Assembly (NCBI RefSeq): GCF_001832885.1
Contig: NZ_MKIQ01000002.1
Coordinates: 1-64,000, forward strand
Direction of reading: 5' to 3'
Origin: Floricoccus penangensis
GTDB taxonomy: Bacteria > Bacillota > Bacilli > Lactobacillales > Streptococcaceae
Length of the DNA stretch: 64,000 nucleotides
The stretch's first letter is position 1; each line of letters starts with the position of its first letter. The translations under genes and the position numbers were made by a program. Below are positions 54,322 to 63,767 of this stretch, one piece after another. The notes below the pieces were generated by a model, which was not told the origin of the DNA, did no database searches, and saw only the letters and a list, made by a program, of their open reading frames with translations.

Positions 54322-54463
54322 TGTAAAGACCTGCTTTCATAATGTAATCAATTGTTTACATTTACAGTGTAATGACTTAGTTACTTTTTGTCAAGTATTA
54401 TATATATTAAAAAAATAAATTTCCATGACTACTTTTGCAATTTTTTCACGTATAATAATATAC

Positions 54464-55258
54464 ATGATAAAGATTACTGCAATAGAAAAGAAAAAACGAC
54501 TATATAAAGTCGAATTTGATAAGCATGATACAATTTATGTCACTGAAGACACTGTAGTTAAATATATGATGTCTAAAGCTGCTGAATACAGTGAAGAACA
54601 ACTAAAAGAAATCATTGAATTTGCAAACTTTTCGCGTGGAAAAAATTTAGCCATCTACTATATTAGCTTTAAAATGAGAACTAAAGTTGAAGTTATTAAA
54701 TATTTACAAGAGCACGAAATAGATAACCGTCAAATTGCTCGTATTATTGATGAACTAGAATCTAGTAAATATATTGATGATGCTTCTTATACTGAAAGTT
54801 TCATCAACAGTAAAATAAACTCTCAGACAAATGGACCTTATCAAATTAAACAAAAGCTTTCTACAAAAGGTATAAAAACCGACTTAATTGATGAAATCAT
54901 GAGTCAAACTTATACAAGAGAAAGTCAAGTTGATGTCGCAACTAACATCGCTGAAAAGTTAGTAATGCAAAAGTATAGTAAGTTACCTCTCAAAATGCTT
55001 AAAATTAAAATAAATCAATCTCTTGTAACTAAAGGATTTTCTTATGATATTGCAAAAATTGCAATTGAAAGTTTAGAGCTCGAATCAGATAGTGAACAGG
55101 AAAGTGATTTAATTCAAAGCGAAATAGAAAAAAGTATGAGAAAATATGGTCGAAAATATGACGGATATGATCTCAAACAGCGAGTTATTCAATCATTAGC
55201 ACGTAAAGGATTTGACTTCGATACCATTAATAGGGAACTTAGAGAATATGACTTTTAA
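54464..55258 (+). CDS. recX: RecX family regulator of RecA
   Basis: Start taken at ATG 54464 (MIKITAIEKKKRLYKVEF), 264 residues. The three-helix RecX repeats are visible: HEIDNRQIARIIDELESSKYIDDASYTESFINSKI, GPYQIKQKLSTKGI, and the terminal KRKYG-type DGYDLKQRVIQSLARKGFDFDTINREL. RecX restrains RecA filaments. The frame extends to 54425, but that adds codons over the probable -10 (TATAAT at 54451-54456). No Shine-Dalgarno sequence is present, so the message looks leaderless. Its end overlaps the pseudouridine synthase gene by 4 bases, convergent. Confidence 0.88.
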   Translation: MIKITAIEKKKRLYKVEFDKHDTIYVTEDTVVKYMMSKAAEYSEEQLKEIIEFANFSRGKNLAIYYISFKMRTKVEVIKYLQEHEIDNRQIARIIDELESSKYIDDASYTESFINSKINSQTNGPYQIKQKLSTKGIKTDLIDEIMSQTYTRESQVDVATNIAEKLVMQKYSKLPLKMLKIKINQSLVTKGFSYDIAKIAIESLELESDSEQESDLIQSEIEKSMRKYGRKYDGYDLKQRVIQSLARKGFDFDTINRELREYDF

Positions 55259-55959
55259 TTAAAGTGTGGTATTAGTGACTCTACTTCTTTAATAGTTAAT
55301 TCTCTGTATTGACCAGGTGCTAAGTCCTCACCCAAATCAAGTGGTCCAAATTTAATACGTTTAAGTTCAGTTACAAGCTTCCCTGTAGAGAGGAACATCT
55401 TTCTCACTTGTCTATTCCGCCCTTCAGAAATTTTTACATTAGCATGGTGGGCACCAGTAATTTCTAACTGAGCAGGTTTCAATAACACATCACCATCAAT
55501 TGAAAGGCCTTGCGCAAACTTATCCACATCTGATGCTACGAGTGGTTCTTTGGTAGTAACTTGATATATTTTCTCCACATGACTCTCAGGATTTAGCATA
55601 TTTCTCCCCAATTTCCCATTATCTGTGATTAAAAGAAGTCCACTTGTCCAAAAATCTAGTCTACCAACCAGATATAATTCCGACTTATCCACATTTTCTA
55701 GTAAATCAAAGACGGTCTCATGTTTTTTATCTGTATTTGCACTGATTGTTTGCACAGGCTTGTGGAGCATATAGTATTTATGAGGATAAAAAATTACTTT
55801 TTCTCCACGAAAGATAACATCTTGTACTGAACTATCCACATTTTGACTAATTTTAGCGGGAATTTTTCCATCAACTGTTACTAAACCTTCTTTGATAGCC
55901 TTTTTCGTTTCCTTTTTATTTAGTAAAAAGTTTTTCATTATGAGTTCATCTATTCTCAA
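55255..55959 (-). CDS. RsuA-family 16S rRNA pseudouridine synthase
   Basis: 234 residues. N-terminal S4 domain (MRIDELIMKNFLLNKKETKKAIKEG), then the catalytic motif LVGRLDFWTSGLLLITDNG (Asp near residue 102) and SEGRNRQVRKMFLSTGK. RsuA makes pseudouridine 516 in 16S rRNA; paralogues act on 23S rRNA, so the exact site is not certain. Single gene. Confidence 0.9.
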   Translation of the reverse strand: MRIDELIMKNFLLNKKETKKAIKEGLVTVDGKIPAKISQNVDSSVQDVIFRGEKVIFYPHKYYMLHKPVQTISANTDKKHETVFDLLENVDKSELYLVGRLDFWTSGLLLITDNGKLGRNMLNPESHVEKIYQVTTKEPLVASDVDKFAQGLSIDGDVLLKPAQLEITGAHHANVKISEGRNRQVRKMFLSTGKLVTELKRIKFGPLDLGEDLAPGQYRELTIKEVESLIPHFN

Positions 55960-56048
55960 CTTCTTTTCCTTGACCTTTTAATTCCTTTAATATATTCTTA
56001 GGTTATATTCTAATTGAATTTTCAAAAAAAAGAAAGGGGTGGGCGAAA

Positions 56049-56357
56049 ATGGCTTTTACAAATACGAGTGGAAGATATGCAAGCTTTGGTATTGCATCTG
56101 AATTACCAGGCCAAATCATTGATTCATTTTGGTACATTATTGATAATAACTTAAAAGGGGTTTTTGTTTTAGAACCAATTATTAATTTTGAACTTATCAA
56201 TAATGACGGTTATCTTACAATCCTTTTCTCACAAGAAGGATCATACGATAAAATAGCTTTTGATTTCGACTTTCCTTATGATAAAAATTGGCCAAAGGTT
56301 GTTCATGTTGTGGACAGAATGGGTAGGGAAACTGTTATCCTTCCGAGTGAAATGTAA
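56049..56357 (+). CDS. DUF960 family protein
   Basis: 102 residues closely matching the DUF960 family of staphylococci and lactic acid bacteria: RYASFGIASELPGQIIDSFW, NLKGVFVLEPIINFEL, FDFDFPYDKNWPKVVHVVD and the ending GRETVILPSEM. Function unknown, cytosolic. AAAGGGGTGGG precedes the ATG. Confidence 0.88.
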   Translation: MAFTNTSGRYASFGIASELPGQIIDSFWYIIDNNLKGVFVLEPIINFELINNDGYLTILFSQEGSYDKIAFDFDFPYDKNWPKVVHVVDRMGRETVILPSEM

Positions 56358-56368
56358 ATATTGTTTTG

Positions 56369-56389
56369 GAGCAGCTAATGCTGCTTTTT
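56369..56389 (+). terminator. DUF960 gene terminator
   Basis: AGCAGC-TAAT-GCTGCT then TTTT. Confidence 0.7.
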
Positions 56390-56399
56390 ATATAAGAAA

Positions 56400-56423
56400 A
56401 AGAACCAGCTAAAGCTAGTTCTT
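56400..56423 (-). terminator. rpsR terminator
   Basis: Minus-strand AAGAACTAGC-TTTA-GCTGGTTCTT then TTTCTTA. Confidence 0.75.
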
Positions 56424-56436
56424 ATTTTATTATTTT

Positions 56437-56682
56437 TTAGTTTTCATCGTTTGCTACGAATGGAAGTAAAGCCATTACACGAGCACGTTTGATAGCTGTA
56501 ACCACTTTACGTTGGTTTTTAGCTGAAGTACCAGTAACACGACGAGGTAAAATTTTACCACGTTCACTGATGAAACGTTTTAAAAGTTCAGTATCTTTGT
56601 AGTCTACATGTTCGATTTTATTAGCTGCAATAAAATCAACTTTTTTACGGCGTTTGAATCCGCCACGACGTTGTTGAGCCAT
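56437..56682 (-). CDS. rpsR: 30S ribosomal protein S18
   Basis: 81 residues, central domain protein of the small subunit that binds S6. [40 protein letters not shown] is the conserved core. Last gene of rpsF-ssb-rpsR. Confidence 0.98.
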   Translation of the reverse strand: MAQQRRGGFKRRKKVDFIAANKIEHVDYKDTELLKRFISERGKILPRRVTGTSAKNQRKVVTAIKRARVMALLPFVANDEN

Positions 56683-56813
56683 GATTTTTTCTCCTTATAT
56701 TATTTCTTAATTTTGAAATTACGTTCTTATAATAGTCAACTACTCATATAAAATATGAGAACCTTTAATTAACATTAGCAATCCTTAAGAATTACTAATA
56801 TATCAATAAGGTA

Positions 56814-57320
56814 TTAGAATGGTAGATCATCATCATCAATGTTGATTGGACTTCCTCCACCGAATGGATCAGAGTCATTACGTCCGAAATCAGGCACATT
56901 GTTTTGTTGAGTTGATGAACCGTATGAATTATTATTGCTGTTTCCTTGTGGAGCTTGATAGCCACCACCAGCTGAACCACCTTGACTTTCGCGAGTTGCG
57001 CGACTTTCAAGGAAAGTAACATTATCAGCAACAACTTCAGTTACATATACACGTTGTCCTTGTTGATTTTCATAATTACGAGTTTGAATTCGTCCTGTAA
57101 CACCAAGAAGATTACCTTTTTTAGCACCGAAACGAGCTAAAAATTCTGCGGTTTGTCTCCAAGCTACTACTTGAACAAAGTCAGCATCATATTCACCATT
57201 TTGGTTCTTGAAATTACGAGTAATCGCAAGGGTGAAACTTGTATTTGATTGTCCGCTAGCAGTTTGACGAAGCTCGATGTCTTTTGTCAAACGCCCTACC
57301 AATACTACGTTATTAATCAT
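56814..57320 (-). CDS. ssb: Single-stranded DNA-binding protein
   Basis: 168 residues. OB-fold N-terminal domain ([38 protein letters not shown]), a Gly/Gln/Asn-rich disordered linker, and the acidic tip DIDDDDLPF that binds partner proteins. Standard place between rpsF and rpsR. Confidence 0.98.
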   Translation of the reverse strand: MINNVVLVGRLTKDIELRQTASGQSNTSFTLAITRNFKNQNGEYDADFVQVVAWRQTAEFLARFGAKKGNLLGVTGRIQTRNYENQQGQRVYVTEVVADNVTFLESRATRESQGGSAGGGYQAPQGNSNNNSYGSSTQQNNVPDFGRNDSDPFGGGSPINIDDDDLPF

Positions 57321-57355
57321 ATAAGATGGTCCTCCTATGATTTATTAAACTAGAA

Positions 57356-57649
57356 TTAAGCTTCTACCTTAACGATCATATGACGAAGAATGTCGCCGTT
57401 GATTTTAGCAAGACGATCAAATTCGCTAGTTGCTGCTGAGTCAGTAGCTGCTTCGATATTAACAATGTGGTATAAACCTTCATTGAATCTGTTAATTTCG
57501 TAAGCTAAACGACGTTTTTCCCAGTCTTTTGAATCGATGATTGTAGCACCGTTTTCAGTTAGAATCCCATCAAAACGTTCAACTAGAGCTTTTTTAGCTT
57601 CTTCCTCAATGTTTGGACGAATAATATAAAGAATTTCGTATTTAGTCAT
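57356..57649 (-). CDS. rpsF: 30S ribosomal protein S6
   Basis: 97 residues from ATG 57649 ([17 protein letters not shown]), chosen for the GAGGAGGAG just upstream; the longer frame to 57691 translates the leader. The protein partners S18. The leader carries a perfect hairpin that may be the autoregulatory S6:S18 target. Confidence 0.97.
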   Translation of the reverse strand: MTKYEILYIIRPNIEEEAKKALVERFDGILTENGATIIDSKDWEKRRLAYEINRFNEGLYHIVNIEAATDSAATSEFDRLAKINGDILRHMIVKVEA

Positions 57650-57678
57650 TGAATCTCTCCTCCTCTTTTGGTCTAATG

Positions 57679-57753
57679 ACGTCCTACTCACTAGGACGTA
57701 AGTGAGGTATACTCACAAGAACTCATTATAGCAAAATATTCAAGGCACTTCAA
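57679..57753 (-). promoter_or_regulatory. rpsF promoter and leader hairpin
   Basis: Minus strand: TTGAAG (57748-57753), 17-base spacer ending TGC, TATAAT (57725-57730). The leader has ACGTCCTA-GTGAG-TAGGACGT (57679-57699), an 8-bp perfect stem, in the position of known S6:S18-binding leaders; the CCG motif of those leaders is not evident. Confidence 0.65.
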
Positions 57754-57788
57754 GTAATAAATTTAGTAATGAAAAATAATTTCAATAT

Positions 57789-57816
57789 AAAAACCCTATC
57801 CAAAAGAGATAGGATT
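57789..57816 (-). terminator. uppP terminator
   Basis: Minus-strand ATCCTATC-TCTTTTG-GATAGGGT then TTTTATA. Confidence 0.75.
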
Positions 57817-57836
57817 CAAAACTTTTTTTGAAAATC

Positions 57837-58670
57837 TTAAAAGATAAATTTAATCGCTGCGTATATTAGTAAGATAGTACCAAGTACAATTCTATATTTA
57901 CCAAAGATTGTAAAGTCATGTTTCTTAATGTAATCCATCAAGAATTTAATTACAAAAATTGATACAAAGAAAGCTGTCAAAGATGCAACGAGTAACACGA
58001 AGAATTCTTGTGTAGATAAAGATTCCCCTGCTCTAATAAACTTGAAGACTTTAACTGCACTCCCTCCAAACATTGCTGGAATACCAAGGAAAAAAGTAAA
58101 TTCTGCTGCAACATAACGGCTAGCACCTAAAATAATTGCCCCTAAAATAGTAACACCACTTCGACTAGTTCCTGGCATCAAACTTAAGAGCTGGAACATA
58201 CCTATACCAAAGGCAACTTTATATGTCAGTTTATTAAGGTCTGTTATTGTTGGAGTTTTATCTTCGGCCCATTTTTCTACAAATATGAAGGCAAAACCAT
58301 AAATAATCAGCATTAGAGCAACACTTACAAAGCTATAAAAGTGATCCTCAAACCAATCATCGTATTTTAAACCGATAACAGCTGCAGGTAAAGATGCAAT
58401 TACTACTTTTGTCCATAAACGCCATGTATTTCTTTTTTCTTTATCAGTTTTATTCTTATCAAAAGGATTAAGTTTATTAAAGTAAATTACAACTACTGCC
58501 ATAATAGCTCCAAGTTGAATCACCACGTTAAACATTGAGATGAATGCTGGACTACCTTTTAATTTAAGAAACTCATCAACTAAAATCAAATGACCAGTAC
58601 TTGAAATTGGTAGCCATTCAGTTATACCTTCAACGATACCAAGAAATATCGCTTTAATTATTTCAATCAT
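57837..58670 (-). CDS. uppP: Undecaprenyl-diphosphatase
   Basis: 277-residue polytopic membrane enzyme (BacA type) that recycles the lipid carrier of cell-wall synthesis and confers bacitracin tolerance. The two conserved motifs are [18 protein letters not shown] (about 12-29) and [16 protein letters not shown] (about 163-178). Single gene, divergent from the lysine transporter. Confidence 0.97.
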   Translation of the reverse strand: MIEIIKAIFLGIVEGITEWLPISSTGHLILVDEFLKLKGSPAFISMFNVVIQLGAIMAVVVIYFNKLNPFDKNKTDKEKRNTWRLWTKVVIASLPAAVIGLKYDDWFEDHFYSFVSVALMLIIYGFAFIFVEKWAEDKTPTITDLNKLTYKVAFGIGMFQLLSLMPGTSRSGVTILGAIILGASRYVAAEFTFFLGIPAMFGGSAVKVFKFIRAGESLSTQEFFVLLVASLTAFFVSIFVIKFLMDYIKKHDFTIFGKYRIVLGTILLIYAAIKFIF

Positions 58671-58769
58671 ATATTTTCCAATCTATTTATATTAATTCAA
58701 AATCATTATAACAAAGACTTGACTTAATATCTATTAAAAATTTTAATTCACAATCTTAAAAGCCTATCC

Positions 58770-58798
58770 TTTACTTATAAAAAAAATAGTGCTAGAAT
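58770..58798 (+). promoter_or_regulatory. Promoter of lysine transporter operon
   Basis: TTTACT (58770-58775), 17-base spacer ending TGC, TAGAAT (58793-58798), about 25 bases before the riboswitch. Confidence 0.65.
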
Positions 58799-58822
58799 CA
58801 AGTGTAAATTAAATATTAATAG

Positions 58823-58995
58823 AGTATAGAGGTTGCATCTTTTATTAACCCCATTGAGTTTCGTGGAACATTGACGTGGGACTAGGAAAAGATGCCGAAA
58901 AATTTAGTATCCACTTGTACTAGGTTTTGGGTCGTATGTAAATAGCATTCGAACTGTCTTTATTATAGTCTTCTATAATAAAGTTGAGCTTTACT
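58823..58995 (+). promoter_or_regulatory. Lysine riboswitch (L box) aptamer
   Basis: P1 is AGUAUAG (58823-58829) with CUUUACU (58989-58995). P2 is GCAUCUUUU with AAAAGAUGC, followed by the conserved CCGAAA. The GGUCGUAUGUAAAUAGCAUUCGAACUGUC stretch matches the 3' core of Bacillus lysC (GGCCGUGCAUU...CUGUC). P5 is the perfect stem CUUUAUUAUAG/CUAUAAUAAAG. Together these identify the lysine class. Confidence 0.88.
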
Positions 58996-59014
58996 TAAAA
59001 CATACCAATTATCT

Positions 59015-59045
59015 ATCCTCTTGCATGTATACAAGGGGATTTTTC
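59015..59045 (+). terminator. Riboswitch-controlled terminator
   Basis: ATCCTCTTG-CATGTATA-CAAGGGGAT followed by TTTTTCT, between aptamer and ribosome binding site: the off-state expression platform. Confidence 0.75.
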
Positions 59046-59086
59046 TATTTTTATTTAAAAATAAAATTTTATTTTTAGGAGATGTG

Positions 59087-60649
59087 ATGAAAAAATTACT
59101 AGCATTCTTACTACCACTTCTTTCAGTCTTTGCATTTGTATCAAGTGTACAAGCTGATCAAGGTGAATTTCGTGTAGGTATGGAGGCAGGTTACCCACCT
59201 TTCAACTGGACACAAAAAACTGATGCTAATGGAGCTGTGAAAATTGATGGCTCAGATCAATATGCCAATGGTTATGATGTGCAAATTGCAAAGAAAATAG
59301 CTGATAAGCTTGATAAAAAGCTTGTTGTTGTTAAAACTAAGTGGGATGGTCTTGTTCCTGCCCTTACATCTGGTAAGATTGATGCAATTATCGCAGGTAT
59401 GAGCCCAACTGCTGAGAGACGTCAACAGATTGATTTCTCAGATAATTATTATACAAGCCATCTTGTTATTGTTGTGAATAAAGACGGTAAATACGCTGAT
59501 GCAACTAAGTTATCTGACTTTAAAGGTGCTAAGATTACAGCTCAACAAGGTACCTTCCATTATGATTTGATTCCTCAAATTCCAGGAGTTAAACAAGAAC
59601 AAGCCATGTCGGATTTTTCGGCCATGCGTGTCGCTCTTCAATCTAAAACAATTGATGGATATGTTGGTGAACGTCCTGAAGGGATTACTGCTCAAGCAGC
59701 CAACGATTCATTTAAGATGATTCAATTCAAGGATGGTGATGGTTTCAAGACTAATCCTGAAGATACTCAGACTGCTGTTGGGGTAAGAAAAGGTGATAAG
59801 AACCTACCTGTTATCAACGAGGTTCTGTCTACTATTTCTGAAGAAGATCAAACAAAAATCATGGATGAAATGACTGCTTTGCAAGATCATCCTGATAAAA
59901 AAGTTGGTTGGTGGAATCAAGTTTTAAATATCGCCAAAGAAAATGGTCCTGAATTCCTACGTGCCGCTGGTGTTACTCTTTATATTTCACTAATTGGTAC
60001 TATCATCGGTACTATCATTGGTCTCTTAATCGGTGTATTCCGTACTGCTCCAAAGGCAGCAAATACTGTACTTGCTTGGCTTCAAAAAGCATTTGGTTGG
60101 TTCTTGAATGCCTATATTGAAATCTTCCGTGGTACTCCAATGATTGTACAAGCGATGGTTCTTTACTATGGTACTGCACAAGCCTTTGGAATTAATATGG
60201 ACAGAACTCTTGCTGGTTTAATTATCGTTTCAATCAATACTGGTGCTTATATGAGTGAAATTGTCCGTGGTGGTATTCTTGCTGTTGACAAAGGGCAATT
60301 CGAAGCTGCCAGTGCCCTCGGTATGAATCACGGTCAAACTATGCGCAAGATTGTTCTACCGCAAGTAGTTCGTAATATCTTGCCTGCTACTGGTAACGAG
60401 TTTGTCATCAACATTAAAGATACTTCAGTATTGAATGTAATCTCAGTTAGTGAGTTATTCTTTGAAGGTAACACAGTTGCCCAACAAAACTATCAATACT
60501 TCCAAACTTTCGCCATCATCTCAGTAATCTACTTCGTTCTAACATTTACAGTTACACGTATTCTTCGCTTCGTTGAGAAGAAATTAGACACTGATACACA
60601 CACAACAGGCGCAAATCAAATGCAGGTTAAAGCGGAGGTTAAAAAGTAA
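59087..60649 (+). CDS. Lysine-type ABC transporter, binding protein fused to permease
   Basis: 520 residues from ATG 59087 ([15 protein letters not shown]), with AGGAGATGTG upstream; the frame to 59021 covers the terminator. Signal peptide (about 1-24, cleavage after VQA), a type 3 solute-binding domain ([16 protein letters not shown] to [11 protein letters not shown], about 29-280), then a permease domain. The permease has several helices and the EAA loop [21 protein letters not shown]. By sequence alone it would be called glutamine/polar amino acid transport; the L box upstream points to lysine. Its last base overlaps the first base of the ATPase gene. Confidence 0.92.
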   Translation: MKKLLAFLLPLLSVFAFVSSVQADQGEFRVGMEAGYPPFNWTQKTDANGAVKIDGSDQYANGYDVQIAKKIADKLDKKLVVVKTKWDGLVPALTSGKIDAIIAGMSPTAERRQQIDFSDNYYTSHLVIVVNKDGKYADATKLSDFKGAKITAQQGTFHYDLIPQIPGVKQEQAMSDFSAMRVALQSKTIDGYVGERPEGITAQAANDSFKMIQFKDGDGFKTNPEDTQTAVGVRKGDKNLPVINEVLSTISEEDQTKIMDEMTALQDHPDKKVGWWNQVLNIAKENGPEFLRAAGVTLYISLIGTIIGTIIGLLIGVFRTAPKAANTVLAWLQKAFGWFLNAYIEIFRGTPMIVQAMVLYYGTAQAFGINMDRTLAGLIIVSINTGAYMSEIVRGGILAVDKGQFEAASALGMNHGQTMRKIVLPQVVRNILPATGNEFVINIKDTSVLNVISVSELFFEGNTVAQQNYQYFQTFAIISVIYFVLTFTVTRILRFVEKKLDTDTHTTGANQMQVKAEVKK

Positions 60650-61386
60650 TGGCAGAAAAAATATTAGAAATTAAACATCTTAAAAAATCTTTTGGTTCTA
60701 ATGAAGTACTTAAAGATATCAACATGGATATTCATAAAGGTGAAGTTATTTCAATCATCGGAAGCTCAGGAAGTGGTAAATCAACTCTCTTAAGATCCAT
60801 CAATTTACTTGAGATTCCAACTGGGGGAGAGATTCTCTACCACGGAGAAAATGTTCTCCAAAAGGGATATGACTTACCTAAATATCGTACTCATTTAGGT
60901 ATGGTATTCCAATCATTCAACCTTTTTGAAAACCTAAATGTTTTAGAAAATTTAATCGTTGCCCAAACAACTGTTCTTAAAAGAGAACGTTCTGAAGCTG
61001 AAAAAATTGCCCTTGAAAACCTTACAAAAGTTGGCATGGATAGCTTTGTTCAAGCACGACCAAGACAATTATCAGGTGGACAAAAACAACGTGTAGCTAT
61101 TGCACGTGCTCTATCTATGAATCCTGAAGTAATATTATTTGATGAACCAACTAGTGCACTTGACCCAGAGATGGTAGGTGAAGTTTTAAATATCATGGAT
61201 GAAGTTGCTAAATCTGGTCTTACTATGGTAATTGTAACCCATGAAATGGAGTTTGCACGTGAAGTATCGGACCGTGTTATCTTTATGGACAAAGGAGTAA
61301 TTGCTGAAGAAGGTAGCCCTGAACAACTATTTGTTAATCCTAAAGAAGCAAGAACGCGAGAATTTTTACAACGTTATCTACGTTAA
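60649..61386 (+). CDS. Amino-acid ABC transporter ATPase (lysine)
   Basis: 245 residues. Walker [10 protein letters not shown] (about 37-45), Q-loop [12 protein letters not shown], signature [15 protein letters not shown], Walker [15 protein letters not shown] and switch His in [11 protein letters not shown]. Translationally coupled to the binding-protein/permease gene (one-base overlap). Energises the probable lysine import. Confidence 0.95.
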   Translation: MAEKILEIKHLKKSFGSNEVLKDINMDIHKGEVISIIGSSGSGKSTLLRSINLLEIPTGGEILYHGENVLQKGYDLPKYRTHLGMVFQSFNLFENLNVLENLIVAQTTVLKRERSEAEKIALENLTKVGMDSFVQARPRQLSGGQKQRVAIARALSMNPEVILFDEPTSALDPEMVGEVLNIMDEVAKSGLTMVIVTHEMEFAREVSDRVIFMDKGVIAEEGSPEQLFVNPKEARTREFLQRYLR

Positions 61387-61395
61387 AATTAATAC

Positions 61396-61432
61396 AAAAA
61401 GAGGACTTCTAACAGGAGAGTCCTCTTTTTTA
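61396..61432 (+). terminator. Lysine transporter operon terminator
   Basis: AAAAGAGGACT ... AGTCCTCTTTTTT, 10 bases past the stop. Confidence 0.88.
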
Positions 61433-61556
61433 ATATATGCAGCTAAACACTTGTAATTAAAACTTTTTATTTGACAAGTAATTATTCAAAGTATATTATC
61501 TGTATATAGTTTAAATTACAACTATTTAATTTAAAAGAATGTATGAGGTAATAAAT

Positions 61557-61856
61557 ATGTCATTAACACGTTCACAAACAATTGAAACTAAAAAAGAGTT
61601 CCAAGATAATTTAACACTTTCTGGCCTAACGATTGAAAGAATCGCAGAAGACTTGAATACCACACCAGAAATAATCGAAAATACATTAAATCTTGATGCA
61701 ATTCATATTGAAGACCCTTGGGTATTAAAAGAATATCTAGAAGAAAAAATTAGAGAAAATGGAGATGTCCCTATTGAATTCAAAGCACTAAGAGGTGATT
61801 ATCATCAATACTGGTTCTTAAATTCAAGACGTATTGATAAAATGAAAATTGGTTAA
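61557..61856 (+). CDS. DUF2316 family protein
   Basis: 99 residues from ATG 61557 (MSLTRSQTIETKKEF), with TGAGGT about 7 bases upstream. A helix-turn-helix-like middle (GLTIERIAEDLNTTPEIIENTLNL) and the conserved end GDYHQYWFLNSRRIDKMKI mark the DUF2316 family. It may bind DNA, judging by the HTH-like pattern; no role is known. Single gene. Confidence 0.88.
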   Translation: MSLTRSQTIETKKEFQDNLTLSGLTIERIAEDLNTTPEIIENTLNLDAIHIEDPWVLKEYLEEKIRENGDVPIEFKALRGDYHQYWFLNSRRIDKMKIG

Positions 61857-61910
61857 TAATTATAAATATAATATTATCCAATCAAAATGTACGGTACAAA
61901 TATTAAATTA

Positions 61911-61953
61911 AAAAACTGATGAAATCCAGATATTGGACTTCGTCAGTTTTTTA
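61911..61953. terminator. Bidirectional terminator
   Basis: AAAACTGATGAAATCC / GGACTTCGTCAGTTTT with T runs both ways, between convergent genes. Confidence 0.8.
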
Positions 61954-63729
61954 TTTAATAAATATTTTATGTGATTTAATTGCTCTAAATACAATATAAA
62001 TCGTTAGCAATACCCATGATATTACTGAAATAACTATTGACATTTTTTCAATAAGGCTCTTCACATACGTCACCCTTATCTGTGATTGATTTTCCGATTC
62101 CACCATCACATAGCCCTTATCATTTTTCGACAAAGGAAGAGTGTTTCCTTTTTCATCAGTTGCTTCAAATCCTTTATACCACGTCATCGGAAGCTGAACT
62201 TCATGGTTTCCAGTTGGTAGATTACTAGCGATAAAAGTATAATTATCATGGGTTAATTTGACATCTATTTCTTTATTATCAATTAAAATAATTTTATTAT
62301 TCAAAACATCAACCAAATTTTGTTTAATGAGTGATGGATCATCCTTATAATTATAAACAAGTTGTTTTTTATCCCTATAATCCGATATCCCATTTTTATT
62401 ATTAATCAACTTTTCTACTAATGTATCATTTGTTAAGAAAAGTGGATTAGTTTTAATTGTGGAATTATATTGCTCATTATTAACCCCAATGAGATTTGAA
62501 GAATATTGAGAGGAAGCAAAGAACAATGAAAATAGAATGAAAACAACAGAAATAACTTTATGCTCTTTAGGCAAATTACATTCAATTAAAAATTCAACAA
62601 TAAATATTATCAAAAATACGTTGGCAAATACTGAAAACCTTCCTGGATATTGTATAATATTCAAAAATGAATTTTGAAATAGGTGCCATGGAAATAGATT
62701 ACTTTGTAAAATAAAATATATTACAAATATTATTAAATATATTTTTGAATTATTAAAATTTTTATTATTAAGATTATTTAATATGATTATTGAAAAGTAG
62801 AGTAATAGTATTAACAATGCAATACCAATTGTTAGAGAAGCATAGCTACCATATGTATTTGATATATTCAACTGAACAGAGCTACCTATATTAGCAGTAA
62901 ATTTCTGTATATTTGTTAAAAATGGTCCTGATAAATTTTCTCCTAAAGATTTTTTTTGAATTAAAAAAGGAACTAAAAAATAACTTGATAACATCGTAAC
63001 AAAAATTGTTGAGACAATCAGTTTACAGAAACTATTATAAGTAATTTTTCTAAAATAGATAGATAAAATAACAAATATAATTGATGATAGCACCATCATA
63101 AATGTTACTGCAAGACTATTTAATAATATTAAGGATGCGCCAATTGGAAGATAATACCAAAATTCACCTTTTCTATAAAAAATATCATATAATCCAAAAA
63201 ATGTTACAGGAATAAACAAGCTTGCAAAAGTTATTGCCATATTACCAGCATTAAACAATACACCCATGTTATGGATAGAAAAAGTAAATAATATACTAAA
63301 TAAAATGGCTTTTTTTGTATTTTTGAAAAAATTTTTCCCAGTATTATATAAAATATTTTGAGAAAAAAGAAGGAATATAAATACTGAAATATAGTAGGCC
63401 GTTATCCCCTTTCCGACAATACACCAAATAATTGCTATTATGTAGATAAAAGATATTGGATAAAAAAAGTTTACTCCATACCCACTAGAGCCAAAAGTAA
63501 AAGCTGAGACATCTGGAAAAAACTTACCTACCTCGATACCTTCTTTTATCTCATAAACCCTATTTAAATGAAAAAGAGCATCCTGGTTAAAGGAGTATAC
63601 ACTCTTGTGAATTACCATTGGAAATATATATATAACTGATAATAAAATAAATATTAAATTTCTCAGCCAAAAATTTTCATAAATTTTTTGGCTAGATTGT
63701 CCTAGTTTAGAAAGCATTCTCTTTTCCAC
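61951..63729 (-). CDS. Large polytopic membrane protein (GT-C / PTPS-related type)
   Basis: 592 residues from GTG 63729 (AAGGAAAA upstream), with about 12 membrane helices and a C-terminal outer domain (about 440-560) before a last helix. The first loop NQDALFHLNRVYEIKEGI, followed by FTFGSSGYGVNFFYPISF, matches the acidic/His loop of the 6-pyruvoyl-tetrahydropterin-synthase-related membrane proteins. Those are GT-C-like and probably act in cell-surface glycan or lipid modification. Donor and acceptor unknown. Confidence 0.7.
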   Translation of the reverse strand: MEKRMLSKLGQSSQKIYENFWLRNLIFILLSVIYIFPMVIHKSVYSFNQDALFHLNRVYEIKEGIEVGKFFPDVSAFTFGSSGYGVNFFYPISFIYIIAIIWCIVGKGITAYYISVFIFLLFSQNILYNTGKNFFKNTKKAILFSILFTFSIHNMGVLFNAGNMAITFASLFIPVTFFGLYDIFYRKGEFWYYLPIGASLILLNSLAVTFMMVLSSIIFVILSIYFRKITYNSFCKLIVSTIFVTMLSSYFLVPFLIQKKSLGENLSGPFLTNIQKFTANIGSSVQLNISNTYGSYASLTIGIALLILLLYFSIIILNNLNNKNFNNSKIYLIIFVIYFILQSNLFPWHLFQNSFLNIIQYPGRFSVFANVFLIIFIVEFLIECNLPKEHKVISVVFILFSLFFASSQYSSNLIGVNNEQYNSTIKTNPLFLTNDTLVEKLINNKNGISDYRDKKQLVYNYKDDPSLIKQNLVDVLNNKIILIDNKEIDVKLTHDNYTFIASNLPTGNHEVQLPMTWYKGFEATDEKGNTLPLSKNDKGYVMVESENQSQIRVTYVKSLIEKMSIVISVISWVLLTIYIVFRAIKSHKIFIK

Positions 63730-63767
63730 AATTGTTTAATTTTCCTTTGTTTTTTATAATGAAATTC

